64,000 nucleotides of DNA from Duganella sp. Root1480D1 (GTDB lineage Bacteria > Pseudomonadota > Gammaproteobacteria > Burkholderiales > Burkholderiaceae_D), in assembly GCF_001427305.1 (NCBI RefSeq), contig NZ_LMFZ01000045.1:246598-310597 (forward strand), in the 5' to 3' direction. A program made the translations under genes and the position numbers. Shown piece by piece: positions 8,680 through 16,870 of the stretch (positions are counted from its first letter, which is position 1; each line of letters starts with the position of its first letter). The notes below the pieces were generated by a model that worked only from the letters and a program-made list of their open reading frames with translations, was not told the DNA's origin and ran no database searches.

Positions 8680-9425
8680 TGTGCCCGCCATTTCCGCGCC
8701 AGCAGTTTTGGGATGCGCGGCAGCATGCCGAAGAACAGCACCGTGTGCATGCGGGTGATCAGCACGTTGTCGCGCCAGACGCGGAAATGCGATACGCCGT
8801 CCACCGGATAAGAGACGCGGGTTGCCACGTTCACCACCCTGAGGCCGGCCCAGAACAGGCGCACGATGATGTCGGTGTCGAAATTCATGCGCGAACCGAT
8901 GGCCTGGCGCGCAGCGAGCGCATTGACCGCCGCCACCGGATAAACCCGGAAGCCGCACATGGAATCCTTGATCTCGAACGACAGCGTATTGATCCAGACC
9001 CAGATATGGGTGGCGTAGCGGCCATACAGGCGCGCCTTGGGCACCGATTCGTCGTAGATCGGGTAGCCCGATACCACGGCAGCAGGATGGGCCGCGGCCT
9101 GCTCCAGGAATTTCGGCACATCGGCCGTCTGGTGCTGGCCGTCCGCATCGATCTGCACTGCGTGGCTGTAGCCGAGTTGCCCTGCGCGGCGGAAGCCGGA
9201 CAGCACCGCCACGCCCTTGCCCTGGTTGCGCGGCAGGCGTTCCAGCGCGACGCGTTCGCCGTGCTGCGACGCCAGCGCATCCAGTACGGCGGCGCAGGAA
9301 GCGCAACTGCCGTCGTCGACCAGGATCACGGGCACCTCGTGGCGCAGCAAGCCTTCCAGCACAGTGCCGATGGCATGTTCGTGGTTATACACCGGCACCA
9401 CGATGCAGGGTTTGAAATCAGGCAT
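8676..9425 (-). CDS. Family 2 glycosyltransferase
   Basis: A 249-residue GT2 enzyme with the GT-A fold. The opening CIVVPVYNHEHAIGTVLEGL is the classic nucleotide-binding start, followed by VDDGS and the metal-binding DADGQH motif around residue 95. It would transfer a sugar from a nucleotide-sugar donor, probably onto the polyene or its lipid anchor on the cytoplasmic face. No long membrane region is present apart from weak hydrophobic segments near the C-terminus. The start ATG at 9425 overlaps the ligase stop by 8 bases. Confidence 0.86.
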   Translation of the reverse strand: MPDFKPCIVVPVYNHEHAIGTVLEGLLRHEVPVILVDDGSCASCAAVLDALASQHGERVALERLPRNQGKGVAVLSGFRRAGQLGYSHAVQIDADGQHQTADVPKFLEQAAAHPAAVVSGYPIYDESVPKARLYGRYATHIWVWINTLSFEIKDSMCGFRVYPVAAVNALAARQAIGSRMNFDTDIIVRLFWAGLRVVNVATRVSYPVDGVSHFRVWRDNVLITRMHTVLFFGMLPRIPKLLARKWRAQ

Positions 9426-11145
9426 GGCTGCCTCCCAGCATAATGCGGCCACTCGAATGCTGGCCCATCGTGGAACTGTAGCTGAAACGCAGGCTGTGCT
9501 TGGCCGCGTCATATGCCAGTTCCAGGTGCACCGGCTTTTCCGGCGAGATCACCTGCTGGAACTTGAGCTGGTTCAAGCCCTTGAATTGGGGCGGCAGCGG
9601 GAAATACTGGCGGCCATAGTGGATGGCCCACTCCACCTGCACCACGCCGGGCAGGATAGGCGCCACATCAAAGTGTCCATCGAAATACAGCAGCCGGGCC
9701 GGCGCTGTGATCTCCAGCAGCACGCGCCCTGCTTCGCTTTCCAGTTCGCGTACCAGTGGAAAACGCGGACGCTCGTCGCCCGGCAATGCGAGCAAGGCGG
9801 CCAGCGTGAGCTTGCCCTGCGCATTGACCGGCATCTGGTCCAGGTAGCGCCAGCGGCGCGGCAAGGCAACCGCATCCACTACGCCGGCCAATACCGCGCG
9901 CAGGCGTGCATTCAGCGCCTGTTTGCCCTGCTGGTCCAGCAAGGCACGGCCCTCTGCGCTTGGCACCACGAAAGCGGCCAGGCGCTGGCGCTCGCCCGGC
10001 ACGGGATCGCACAGCGCCACGCGCGCTTCGGCAGCCAGCCCGCATGCCAGCAGCGCTGCTTCCATCGCGTCCAGGGAAACGCGCTTCTCTTCAATCTTGA
10101 CGATGCGGTCGCTGCGGCCTAGCAGACGGAAGCCGCCATCAGTAGCCGCCACACGGTCCGCCAGCGCAAGCCAGTTGTCGTCGGCAAGGTGCGGCGAACG
10201 GACTGCCAGGGTGGCGTCTTCCTCATGGACGCGCCACGCCACAGTCGGAAACGGAAGCCACGCGTCGTCGCCAATATCGCGGCGCTGGCGCCAGGCCACG
10301 CCGCCGGTTTCGGAACTGCCGTAGACTTCGACCGGCACCTGTCCAAGCAAGGCGCCTGTCGCCAGCGCAGCATCGGCCACCAGCGGGCCGCCCGACGAGA
10401 ACACGCCGCGCAGCATGGCTGCCGCAGCGCTCCAGTCCAGGTGCACAGGCAGGCGTTTAAGGTGCGCCGGGCTGGCCACCAGCAGGCATGGCCCCGCTGC
10501 CATGGCCGGCAGCAGTTCTTCAGGATAGACGATGCTGGCGGCGTGAACTGCGCGCCCGCAAGCCAGCGGCCACAGGACTTTGAACAGCAAGCCGTAGATA
10601 TGCTGGTGCGACACCGTCGCCAGCACCGCGGCATTGCCGGCGCGCGCGCCGAACAGTTCCTCCAGTGTCGCAACTTCGCTCGCAATCTGCGAGAGCTTTT
10701 TTGGAATAGCTTGCGCCGCGCCGGTGCTGCCGGAGGTGAACACGACCAAAGCCGGCATATCCGGGTCGAGCGCGGCAAAGGCCGCTTCCTTGGCCATGGC
10801 GCCGGCCGCTGCGGCTTGCAGCGGCGCCAGGCTGGCTGGAAACTCGCCGAGGAAACCATCCACCGCACCGCGCAGTGCTGCGCAACTGGCCGGCAGCGTA
10901 TCCGCGCTCAGCCAGATGGTCTTGCCCGCGTGCCAGGCGCCCAGCAGCGCCGCGGCAAATTCAATACTATCTTCGAGGAACAGCGCAAAGTTGCTGCCAG
11001 CCTGCGCGCGCAGCAAGGCGTGCCAGTCGCGCACACGGGCCAGCAACTGCGCATTGTCGACGCCCTGCCCCGCGCGCCAGCCGGCCAATGCATCGGCCGG
11101 GCGCGCCGCAATGGCGGCGTACAGATTTTCGATACGGTCAGACAT
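9418..11145 (-). CDS. Acyl-AMP ligase fused to a C-terminal hotdog dehydratase domain
   Basis: A 575-residue two-domain protein. The first part is an adenylate-forming enzyme with the P-loop motif VVFTSGSTGAAQAIPKK (about residues 133-149), the YGSSETGG motif, and a C-terminal subdomain with the GRSDRIVKIEEKRVSLD hinge. The last 110 or so residues form a hotdog domain with FDGHFDVAPILPGVVQ, the catalytic-His pattern of FabZ-like dehydratases. In E. coli these are separate ApeH (ligase) and ApeI (dehydratase/thioesterase) proteins. The ligase should load the aromatic starter acid onto an ACP. The ATG at 11145 overlaps the end of the upstream membrane-protein gene. Confidence 0.86.
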   Translation of the reverse strand: MSDRIENLYAAIAARPADALAGWRAGQGVDNAQLLARVRDWHALLRAQAGSNFALFLEDSIEFAAALLGAWHAGKTIWLSADTLPASCAALRGAVDGFLGEFPASLAPLQAAAAGAMAKEAAFAALDPDMPALVVFTSGSTGAAQAIPKKLSQIASEVATLEELFGARAGNAAVLATVSHQHIYGLLFKVLWPLACGRAVHAASIVYPEELLPAMAAGPCLLVASPAHLKRLPVHLDWSAAAAMLRGVFSSGGPLVADAALATGALLGQVPVEVYGSSETGGVAWRQRRDIGDDAWLPFPTVAWRVHEEDATLAVRSPHLADDNWLALADRVAATDGGFRLLGRSDRIVKIEEKRVSLDAMEAALLACGLAAEARVALCDPVPGERQRLAAFVVPSAEGRALLDQQGKQALNARLRAVLAGVVDAVALPRRWRYLDQMPVNAQGKLTLAALLALPGDERPRFPLVRELESEAGRVLLEITAPARLLYFDGHFDVAPILPGVVQVEWAIHYGRQYFPLPPQFKGLNQLKFQQVISPEKPVHLELAYDAAKHSLRFSYSSTMGQHSSGRIMLGGSHA

Positions 11146-11683
11146 TATGCAAGCGCTTGAAACGCAGGCGCACCAGATACTCTGCGCCAAACAACAGCGC
11201 CATCAGCGCATAGGAAATCACACCGGTGTACAGCGACCACACGGCTTCCGGCGCCCACAGCGCGGTGCCGAAAGCAATCGCGCCGTTGATCACAAAGAAC
11301 CCGCACCAGACCTGGGTCACCTTGCGCATATAGGCCTGGGCCACCGCCGGGAAATCCTCGCCGCGCAGGCGTGCCATGCGCTCGACGGCCGACATCGGCG
11401 TGGTGAGGCTGTAGGCGAAAGCGGCCAGCAGCGCGGCGCTTACCAGCACCGGGTACAGTTTCAACGGCAGCAGCATATTGCTCCAGATGGCCGCCGCCAC
11501 CAGTACCAGTGCACCCGCTACCGACCAGCGCGCAACGCCGTTCAGCTTCAGCGCCGGCAGCCGCGAGAGGGCCGCCACCAGCAGCAAGCCGGCCAGCCAG
11601 CGCGGCTCGATGCGGCCGTGGCCAAACCAGATCGCCAATGGATACAGCAGGGTAATCGCTGCCGCCAGAACACTCATCCTCAT
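11138..11683 (-). CDS. COG4648-type integral membrane protein of the aryl-polyene cluster
   Basis: A 181-residue protein made almost wholly of hydrophobic segments, about five to six predicted helices, with no catalytic motif. Membrane proteins of this size, often misnamed in databases as a gyrase subunit, are conserved between the ACP and ligase genes of aryl-polyene clusters. The role is unknown; it may anchor the synthase complex at the inner membrane. Two in-frame ATG codons (11683 and 11677) are possible starts, and neither has a clear ribosome-binding site. Confidence 0.72.
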   Translation of the reverse strand: MRMSVLAAAITLLYPLAIWFGHGRIEPRWLAGLLLVAALSRLPALKLNGVARWSVAGALVLVAAAIWSNMLLPLKLYPVLVSAALLAAFAYSLTTPMSAVERMARLRGEDFPAVAQAYMRKVTQVWCGFFVINGAIAFGTALWAPEAVWSLYTGVISYALMALLFGAEYLVRLRFKRLHNV

Positions 11684-11688
11684 CGTAC

Positions 11689-11958
11689 TTACGCAACCTG
11701 CTCCGTCTTGCCGGCCAGCGCCTCCACCACGTCACCGATGGTACGGATGGTCTTGAACACTTCCGGTTGCAGGCGTTGGCCGGTGAGCTGTTTCAGCTTC
11801 ACGGCCAGGTCGACCGCATCAATGCTGTCGATATCCAGGTCTGCGTACAGGTTGGATTCCGCGGTCAGTTCCGACTTGTCCAGTTCAAACATGTCAGCGA
11901 GCAGGTCGACCACCCAGGCTTGCAACTGGTCTTTGCTCATTTCTTTCAAATCAATCAT
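11689..11958 (-). CDS. Acyl carrier protein (second in operon)
   Basis: An 89-residue acidic four-helix carrier protein. The phosphopantetheine attachment serine lies in ADLDIDSIDAVDLAVKL, with Ser45 preceded by Asp as in active ACPs. It would carry the starter or the growing polyene as a thioester. It is separated by about 20 bases from the first ACP gene, matching the ApeE/ApeF pair of E. coli, where both carriers are needed for aryl-polyene assembly. Confidence 0.9.
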   Translation of the reverse strand: MIDLKEMSKDQLQAWVVDLLADMFELDKSELTAESNLYADLDIDSIDAVDLAVKLKQLTGQRLQPEVFKTIRTIGDVVEALAGKTEQVA

Positions 11959-11977
11959 CTTTCACCCCTACGTTGTT

Positions 11978-12232
11978 TTATTTCTGTCTGTGGCTTTCAA
12001 TCATCGCCGCCAGCGCCTGCACCGAGGCGAAATGGCGGCGGGTCTCCTCCGAATCGGCGGAGAGCGAAATGCCGTATTTCTTCTGCAAGGCGACGCCCAG
12101 TTCCAGCGCGTCGATCGAATCCAGGCCCAGGCCTTCGATGAACAGCGGCGCGGCGCTATCAATATCATCCGGTGTGATGTCTTCCAGTTGGAGGGCATCG
12201 ATGATCAGTTGTTTCACTTCGAGTTCAAGCAT
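11978..12232 (-). CDS. Acyl carrier protein (first in operon)
   Basis: An ACP of 84 residues beginning MLELEVKQLIIDALQLEDI, with the phosphopantetheinylation site in EGLGLDSIDALEL (Ser at about position 39). The ATG at 12232 is preferred to an upstream in-frame TTG at 12253 because it leaves an 8-base overlap with the acyltransferase stop, as elsewhere in this operon, and gives a standard ACP N-terminus. The two carriers are clearly different in sequence and so probably have separate jobs, for example starter loading and elongation. Confidence 0.88.
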   Translation of the reverse strand: MLELEVKQLIIDALQLEDITPDDIDSAAPLFIEGLGLDSIDALELGVALQKKYGISLSADSEETRRHFASVQALAAMIESHRQK

Positions 12233-12986
12233 TGCTTTGGCACTTTCCGGCAAAATAATTTTGTAAGAAGTCGGTCAATTGGCGCGCTGCCATCACATCG
12301 CTGGCGCCCTCCGTAAATCGCGCAACCGCCAAATCATCCTGCACGTCGATCTGGATCAGGAAGCGGCGCGACGGCACGCGCCACCACTTTTCGCCCTTGT
12401 GCAGCGTGGGCGGGTCGCATTGCAGCAGTATCGGGGTTATGTCGCGCCCGCCGCGCACGGCAATATTGGCGGCGCCGCGCTTCATGCTGATCACGCCATC
12501 CTTCGGCGTGCGCGTCCCTTCCGGGAAAATAATCAGGTTGTTGCCGCGTTCCAGCGAAGCGATGCATTCGTCCACCAGCTCCGCGCCGCCTTCGTTATTG
12601 ATATAACCCGCCCCCCGCACCGGGCCGCGCGTGAACGGGTTGTTCCACAGCGCGCCTTTGACGATGCAATCGGCGTTCTTCACAAAAGCCATCAGGAACA
12701 CGGTATCGAGCAGCGTCGGGTGGTTGGCCAGGATCAGCATGCCGCCGCGCTCCAGCTTTTCCAGCCCGCGCACTTCATAGCGCAGCACACCGATCGCCCG
12801 CATCATGTCGATGTAGACGCGGAACGCGCCGCGGATCACTGTGCGCGCTGCATTGACGCGGCGCTGCCGGTCCCGTATCGCCAGGTTCATCACCGGGAAC
12901 ACGAAAAGCCCCAGCACGATCCCGCCGACGCCAAAGACCACGAAGCTCAGCCCCGTGACAAAAATCCGCCAATACCGATCAAGCAT
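12225..12986 (-). CDS. PlsC-like 1-acylglycerol-3-phosphate acyltransferase
   Basis: A 253-residue membrane-bound acyltransferase. One N-terminal helix is followed by ANHPTLLDTVF (the H-x4-D catalytic motif) and IIFPEGTRTP (motif III, acceptor binding). This family transfers acyl chains from acyl-ACP or CoA to a glycerolipid-type hydroxyl. With the LpxL-like enzyme at 7738 it provides two acyl transfers for the lipid anchor of the pigment. The ATG at 12986 overlaps the preceding gene by 8 bases. Confidence 0.87.
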   Translation of the reverse strand: MLDRYWRIFVTGLSFVVFGVGGIVLGLFVFPVMNLAIRDRQRRVNAARTVIRGAFRVYIDMMRAIGVLRYEVRGLEKLERGGMLILANHPTLLDTVFLMAFVKNADCIVKGALWNNPFTRGPVRGAGYINNEGGAELVDECIASLERGNNLIIFPEGTRTPKDGVISMKRGAANIAVRGGRDITPILLQCDPPTLHKGEKWWRVPSRRFLIQIDVQDDLAVARFTEGASDVMAARQLTDFLQNYFAGKCQSNA

Positions 12987-13710
12987 CACGGCTCCAGATC
13001 CAGCGCAAGCGGCCGTCGCAGCGTTCCAGCTTGCGCGCACCGCTGGCGTGGAAAGCCGCCACTTCAAGGCTGCCCGGCATATTTGCCGCAGGCGCCTCTG
13101 CGCACTGCTCCCATTCGAGCCGGATCGCATCGTCGCCGGCCGGCGCAATCAGCCATGCCCATGCGTGCGGCTGCTCTTCGCATTCTTCGAACGGCGTAAA
13201 CAATTCCGGCAGCGGGCAATCGCAGGCCACCAGCAAAACCATCGGTGCCCCATCAGCCAGCAAGCCGCAAGCTTCGATCAGCGCGTGTTCGACCGAGGCG
13301 CTGCCCGAGGCCAGCGCAGTGTAATTGGCGCGATCGCTGCGCGCGATGCTGAACAAGCCCGGGATCGCGTTGTGCACCGCCATGCCGAACGCCATTGGCG
13401 ACAGCGGCTCGCCGCGCGCCAGGTCGGACAGCAATTCAACCGCACGCCCCACGTCGCCATGGCGCGAACAGAAAACGGTTGCAACATCGCTGCGCCCGCC
13501 CAGGCAGTCGTAAGCCACTTCCAGCGCCATTTTGCCGAGGAAGCCGGCACGGCGGCGCAGCATGGCCGGCATGGCCTTGACGCCAGGCTCCTCGCCCGCG
13601 CGGATCGCAAACGGTGCTTGCGCCCAGGCCTGCCAGGCTTCAGGCGTGATTACGCCCGGCGCCCATGCGGAATGCCTGAGGATTGAAAAACTAATGCCCT
13701 GGGTGCGCAC
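12979..13710 (-). CDS. Beta-ketoacyl synthase chain length factor (Cys-less KS-like protein)
   Basis: A 243-residue protein related to the N-terminal half of ketosynthases and matching the chain-length-factor family common at the head of aryl-polyene operons (ApeC-like). The segment TALASGSASVEHAL occupies the place of the nucleophile elbow but has no cysteine, so it cannot condense by itself; it should form a heterodimer with a ketosynthase. The GTG at 13710 is the most upstream usable start and makes this the first gene of the operon; no convincing Shine-Dalgarno sequence is visible. The 221 bp up to ftsK must hold the divergent promoters. Confidence 0.78.
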   Translation of the reverse strand: MRTQGISFSILRHSAWAPGVITPEAWQAWAQAPFAIRAGEEPGVKAMPAMLRRRAGFLGKMALEVAYDCLGGRSDVATVFCSRHGDVGRAVELLSDLARGEPLSPMAFGMAVHNAIPGLFSIARSDRANYTALASGSASVEHALIEACGLLADGAPMVLLVACDCPLPELFTPFEECEEQPHAWAWLIAPAGDDAIRLEWEQCAEAPAANMPGSLEVAAFHASGARKLERCDGRLRWIWSRDA

Positions 13711-13931
13711 TTTGGTGAACTATCGGAAATCTGGAGGAAGCCGGCGATTATAAACGAACAGGCCCCCGCCGGGATATAAACCTTATCCCCGCAGCAACAT
13801 TTTTTTGCATATTGGCACCGAAAAGCATCAGAACGTCGTTTAAATTCTCTCCAAAACTCACATTTCCCATCTCTTCTTGTCATCATTGCTCGTGATAAAC
13901 TCCGGGCGAGCTATTTTCAGGAAAGATTTGA

Positions 13932-16448
13932 ATGGCAGTAATGTCGTGGTTTGGCTGGTCTGTGCTGTGGACGCTCCCCCTGGTCTGGCGCCTCGTGAAG
14001 GTGTTCCTGCTAAAGAGAACCACCTTGCTTGGACAGGGCTTCATTCGCCTGGTACTGGGCACCCTGCTGATGTTGCTGGCGAATTCCACTGCAGCGGCAA
14101 TGGGCGGCCGCTCCGGCATTTTCGTGATCCTGGCGATCGGCGCCGTGGCCATCCCATGGATATTCGGCTACCGTGCACTTGAATTCCTGGCCTGGTGCGG
14201 CCGGGCCACCCGCCTCATCAAACGGCCCGCCGCGCCAGAGCGGCGAGCGCCAGCCCGCAGCGCGCCCCACGCTGCCGCCCCTGCCAACCCGGCACGCAGC
14301 GGTGAGCGCTTCGTGGACAAGCGGCCTGCATGGGAAACTCCTCCTGACGCCGCGCCGGCAAGATTCTTTGGCGCGGATGCCGTGGAAAAGGCGCGCGCCC
14401 CGGCGGCACGCCCAAGCGCCGAGTGGGCCGAAGTCGAAAGTTTGCGCGCTACTCCGGCCATGCTGGCCCGCGCCAAAGCCAAGGAGGAAGCCGACGCCCA
14501 GGCCCGCCATGCGCAAACAGTCAGGATTGTGAAGTCGCCCCAACCTGCCGCCGAGCCGGTACGGGCCGTGTACGTCCCTGCACCCCAGGCAGCGGCACCA
14601 GCCTTCGTTCCGGCGCCCCAAGCGGCTGTGGTGGAAGTGCAGGTCATCCACACCGCGGTTGAAGTGCGCACGATTACCAGCTCCTTGCCTGAACCAGCTT
14701 GGATCAACGAAACACCAAGCGTGCCGCTGCCGCCCCTCCCGCTTGCGAAAGCTCCGGTTGAAGTGGAATACACGCCATTTACGCCGGCCCCGAGCCCTGT
14801 GCCAACGCTCGAGTGGCAAGAAACCGCGCCGCCTGTCCATATCGAGACGCGGCCAGTCGCCGCTGCCGCCCCGATTTCCGCTGCCCCGCCTCCGGTCGCT
14901 CCGGTCGCACCAGCCGTTCCTGTTGCGCCGGTGGCAGAGCCGATCACGCTTCTTGCCCAGCCTGAGGCCGATGTCGAACTGCCCGGCCTGGATTTGCTGG
15001 ACGCGTATTCGGAAGCGAAGTTCGAGGTCTCCGGCGCCGAACTCGAAGAAACCGGCCGCCTGATCGAGCAGCGCCTGAAGGAATTCAAGGTCCCGGTGAC
15101 CGTGCTTGGCGCGTCCGCCGGCCCGGTGATCACCCGTTTCGAAATCGAGCCAGCGATTGGCGTGCGAGGCGCTCAGATCGTGGCGCTGGTCAAGGACTTG
15201 TCGCGTGCGCTCGCAGTCACTTCAGTGCGAGTGGTCGAAACCATCCCAGGCAAGACCTGCATGGGACTCGAACTACCGAATACCCGGCGCCACATGATCC
15301 AGCTTTCCGAAATACTGGCATCGGACGCTTACCGCGCCTCGCGCTCGCAACTGACGCTGGCAATGGGCAAGGACATTACCGGTGCCCCGGTCGTGACCGA
15401 CCTGGCACGTGCGCCCCACATGCTGGTGGCCGGTACCACTGGCTCCGGCAAGTCGGTGGCAATCAATGCCATGATCGTATCGTTGCTGTACAAGGCCACG
15501 CCGACCGACGTGCGCCTGATCATGATCGATCCGAAGATGCTGGAACTGTCCGTCTACGACGGCATTCCGCATTTGCTGGCGCCTGTGGTCACCGACATGA
15601 AGCTGGCTGCCAACGCGCTCACGTGGTGCGTGGCCGAGATGGAAAAGCGCTACCGCCTGATGTCCGCCCTCGGCGTGCGCAACCTGGCCGGTTTCAACCA
15701 GAAGATCCGCGACGGCAAGGCGGCCGAGAAGTACATCACGAATCCGTTCTCGCTGACCCCGGACGCGCCGGAGCCACTGTCCACGCTGCCGACCATCGTC
15801 GTCGTCATCGACGAATTGGCTGACCTGATGATGGTGGCCGGCAAAAAGATCGAGGAGCTGATTGCCCGCCTGGCCCAGAAAGCCCGCGCCGCCGGCATTC
15901 ACTTGATCCTGGCGACCCAGCGTCCTTCGGTGGACGTGATTACGGGCCTGATCAAGGCGAATATCCCGACCCGCGTCGCGTTCCAGGTTTCTTCCAAAAT
16001 CGACTCGCGCACCGTGCTTGACCAGATGGGCGCGGAAACCCTGCTGGGCCACGGCGACATGCTGTTCCTGCCGCCCGGCAGCGGCTACCCGCAGCGCGTG
16101 CACGGAGCTTTCGTATCCGATGAAGAAGTGCACCGCGTGGTCGATTACCTGAAACAGTTTGGCGAGCCGGAATATGAAGAAGCGATCCTGGCCGGCACCC
16201 CGACCGAAGAGCCGGCGCCAGACCTGCTGGGCGACGTCAGCGCGGGCGAAACCGATCCGCTGTACGACGAAGCGGTAGCCTTCGTCATCCGTACCCGCCG
16301 CGCGTCGATCTCATCTATCCAGCGCCAATTGCGGATCGGTTACAACCGCGCCGCCCGCATGGTGGAAGACATGGAAGCTGCCGGCATCCTGTCATCGATG
16401 TCGACCAATGGCAGCCGCGAAATCCTGGTCCCTGTCGCATCGGATTGA
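13932..16448 (+). CDS. ftsK: DNA translocase FtsK/SpoIIIE
   Basis: An 838-residue septal DNA pump that directs chromosome-dimer resolution at cell division. The N-terminus has about three hydrophobic segments (residues 4-90), fewer than the four usual in FtsK. A long Pro/Ala/Val-rich linker follows (about 95-345), then the alpha domain, the RecA-like motor with Walker A GTTGSGKS near residue 500 and Walker B VVVIDELAD near residue 624, and a C-terminal winged-helix gamma domain (about 777-838) that reads the polar KOPS sequences. A GGAAAG ribosome-binding site precedes the ATG. It reads away from the pigment operon. It may be one of two FtsK paralogues in such genomes. Confidence 0.92.
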   Translation: MAVMSWFGWSVLWTLPLVWRLVKVFLLKRTTLLGQGFIRLVLGTLLMLLANSTAAAMGGRSGIFVILAIGAVAIPWIFGYRALEFLAWCGRATRLIKRPAAPERRAPARSAPHAAAPANPARSGERFVDKRPAWETPPDAAPARFFGADAVEKARAPAARPSAEWAEVESLRATPAMLARAKAKEEADAQARHAQTVRIVKSPQPAAEPVRAVYVPAPQAAAPAFVPAPQAAVVEVQVIHTAVEVRTITSSLPEPAWINETPSVPLPPLPLAKAPVEVEYTPFTPAPSPVPTLEWQETAPPVHIETRPVAAAAPISAAPPPVAPVAPAVPVAPVAEPITLLAQPEADVELPGLDLLDAYSEAKFEVSGAELEETGRLIEQRLKEFKVPVTVLGASAGPVITRFEIEPAIGVRGAQIVALVKDLSRALAVTSVRVVETIPGKTCMGLELPNTRRHMIQLSEILASDAYRASRSQLTLAMGKDITGAPVVTDLARAPHMLVAGTTGSGKSVAINAMIVSLLYKATPTDVRLIMIDPKMLELSVYDGIPHLLAPVVTDMKLAANALTWCVAEMEKRYRLMSALGVRNLAGFNQKIRDGKAAEKYITNPFSLTPDAPEPLSTLPTIVVVIDELADLMMVAGKKIEELIARLAQKARAAGIHLILATQRPSVDVITGLIKANIPTRVAFQVSSKIDSRTVLDQMGAETLLGHGDMLFLPPGSGYPQRVHGAFVSDEEVHRVVDYLKQFGEPEYEEAILAGTPTEEPAPDLLGDVSAGETDPLYDEAVAFVIRTRRASISSIQRQLRIGYNRAARMVEDMEAAGILSSMSTNGSREILVPVASD

Positions 16449-16531
16449 GCGTCGTGTCAACGGTGCGTCCCCGATATCAGGCGGGGACTAAGATCGAGGC
16501 ATCAAGGTTTTGCTGACTTCAAGGAGGCGGT

Positions 16532-16870
16532 ATGGAGCGATTCCTGATCGTCTATCGTGGCGCGCCGGATGGCACGGCCGAGGCACGCCAGCACGTTCCG
16601 CAGCGCTGGGCCAGCTGGTTCGACTCACTCGGCGCGCGCCTGCTGGACCGCGGCAGCCTGAGTCACGCCAGCGTTGACATCGACACCCGGCTGGCCGGCC
16701 CCAAATCGTCCAGCAGCTCGCTCGCCGGCTACTCCGTGCTGGCAGCGACGGACTTCAACGAAGCCGTCGCCCTGGCCGAACAGTGCCCGATTTTCGACGA
16801 ACACGGATCGCTCGAAATCGCTCACCTGGCCAGGCTGGCGACTTCGGAATCGGTCAACGCCGCACCGTAG
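16532..16870 (+). CDS. YciI-related (DGPF/YCII family) protein
   Basis: A 112-residue protein opening MERFLIVYRGAPDG, with a ferredoxin-like core and the late ADFNEAVALAEQCPIF segment typical of YCII-related proteins, which include dehalogenase-like and sigma-factor-associated members. The exact activity is unknown. A very strong Shine-Dalgarno sequence, AAGGAGGCGG, lies directly before the ATG. Its last 49 bases overlap the 3' end of the convergent GH43 gene, so the two messages are complementary at their ends. A short GC-rich inverted repeat at about 16467-16488 lies between it and ftsK. Confidence 0.68.
   Translation: MERFLIVYRGAPDGTAEARQHVPQRWASWFDSLGARLLDRGSLSHASVDIDTRLAGPKSSSSSLAGYSVLAATDFNEAVALAEQCPIFDEHGSLEIAHLARLATSESVNAAP

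Noticed and set aside
16467..16488. Short GTCCCC / GGGGAC hairpin after ftsK
   Set aside because: Six-base stem with a ten-base loop and no U-tract; not a convincing terminator.
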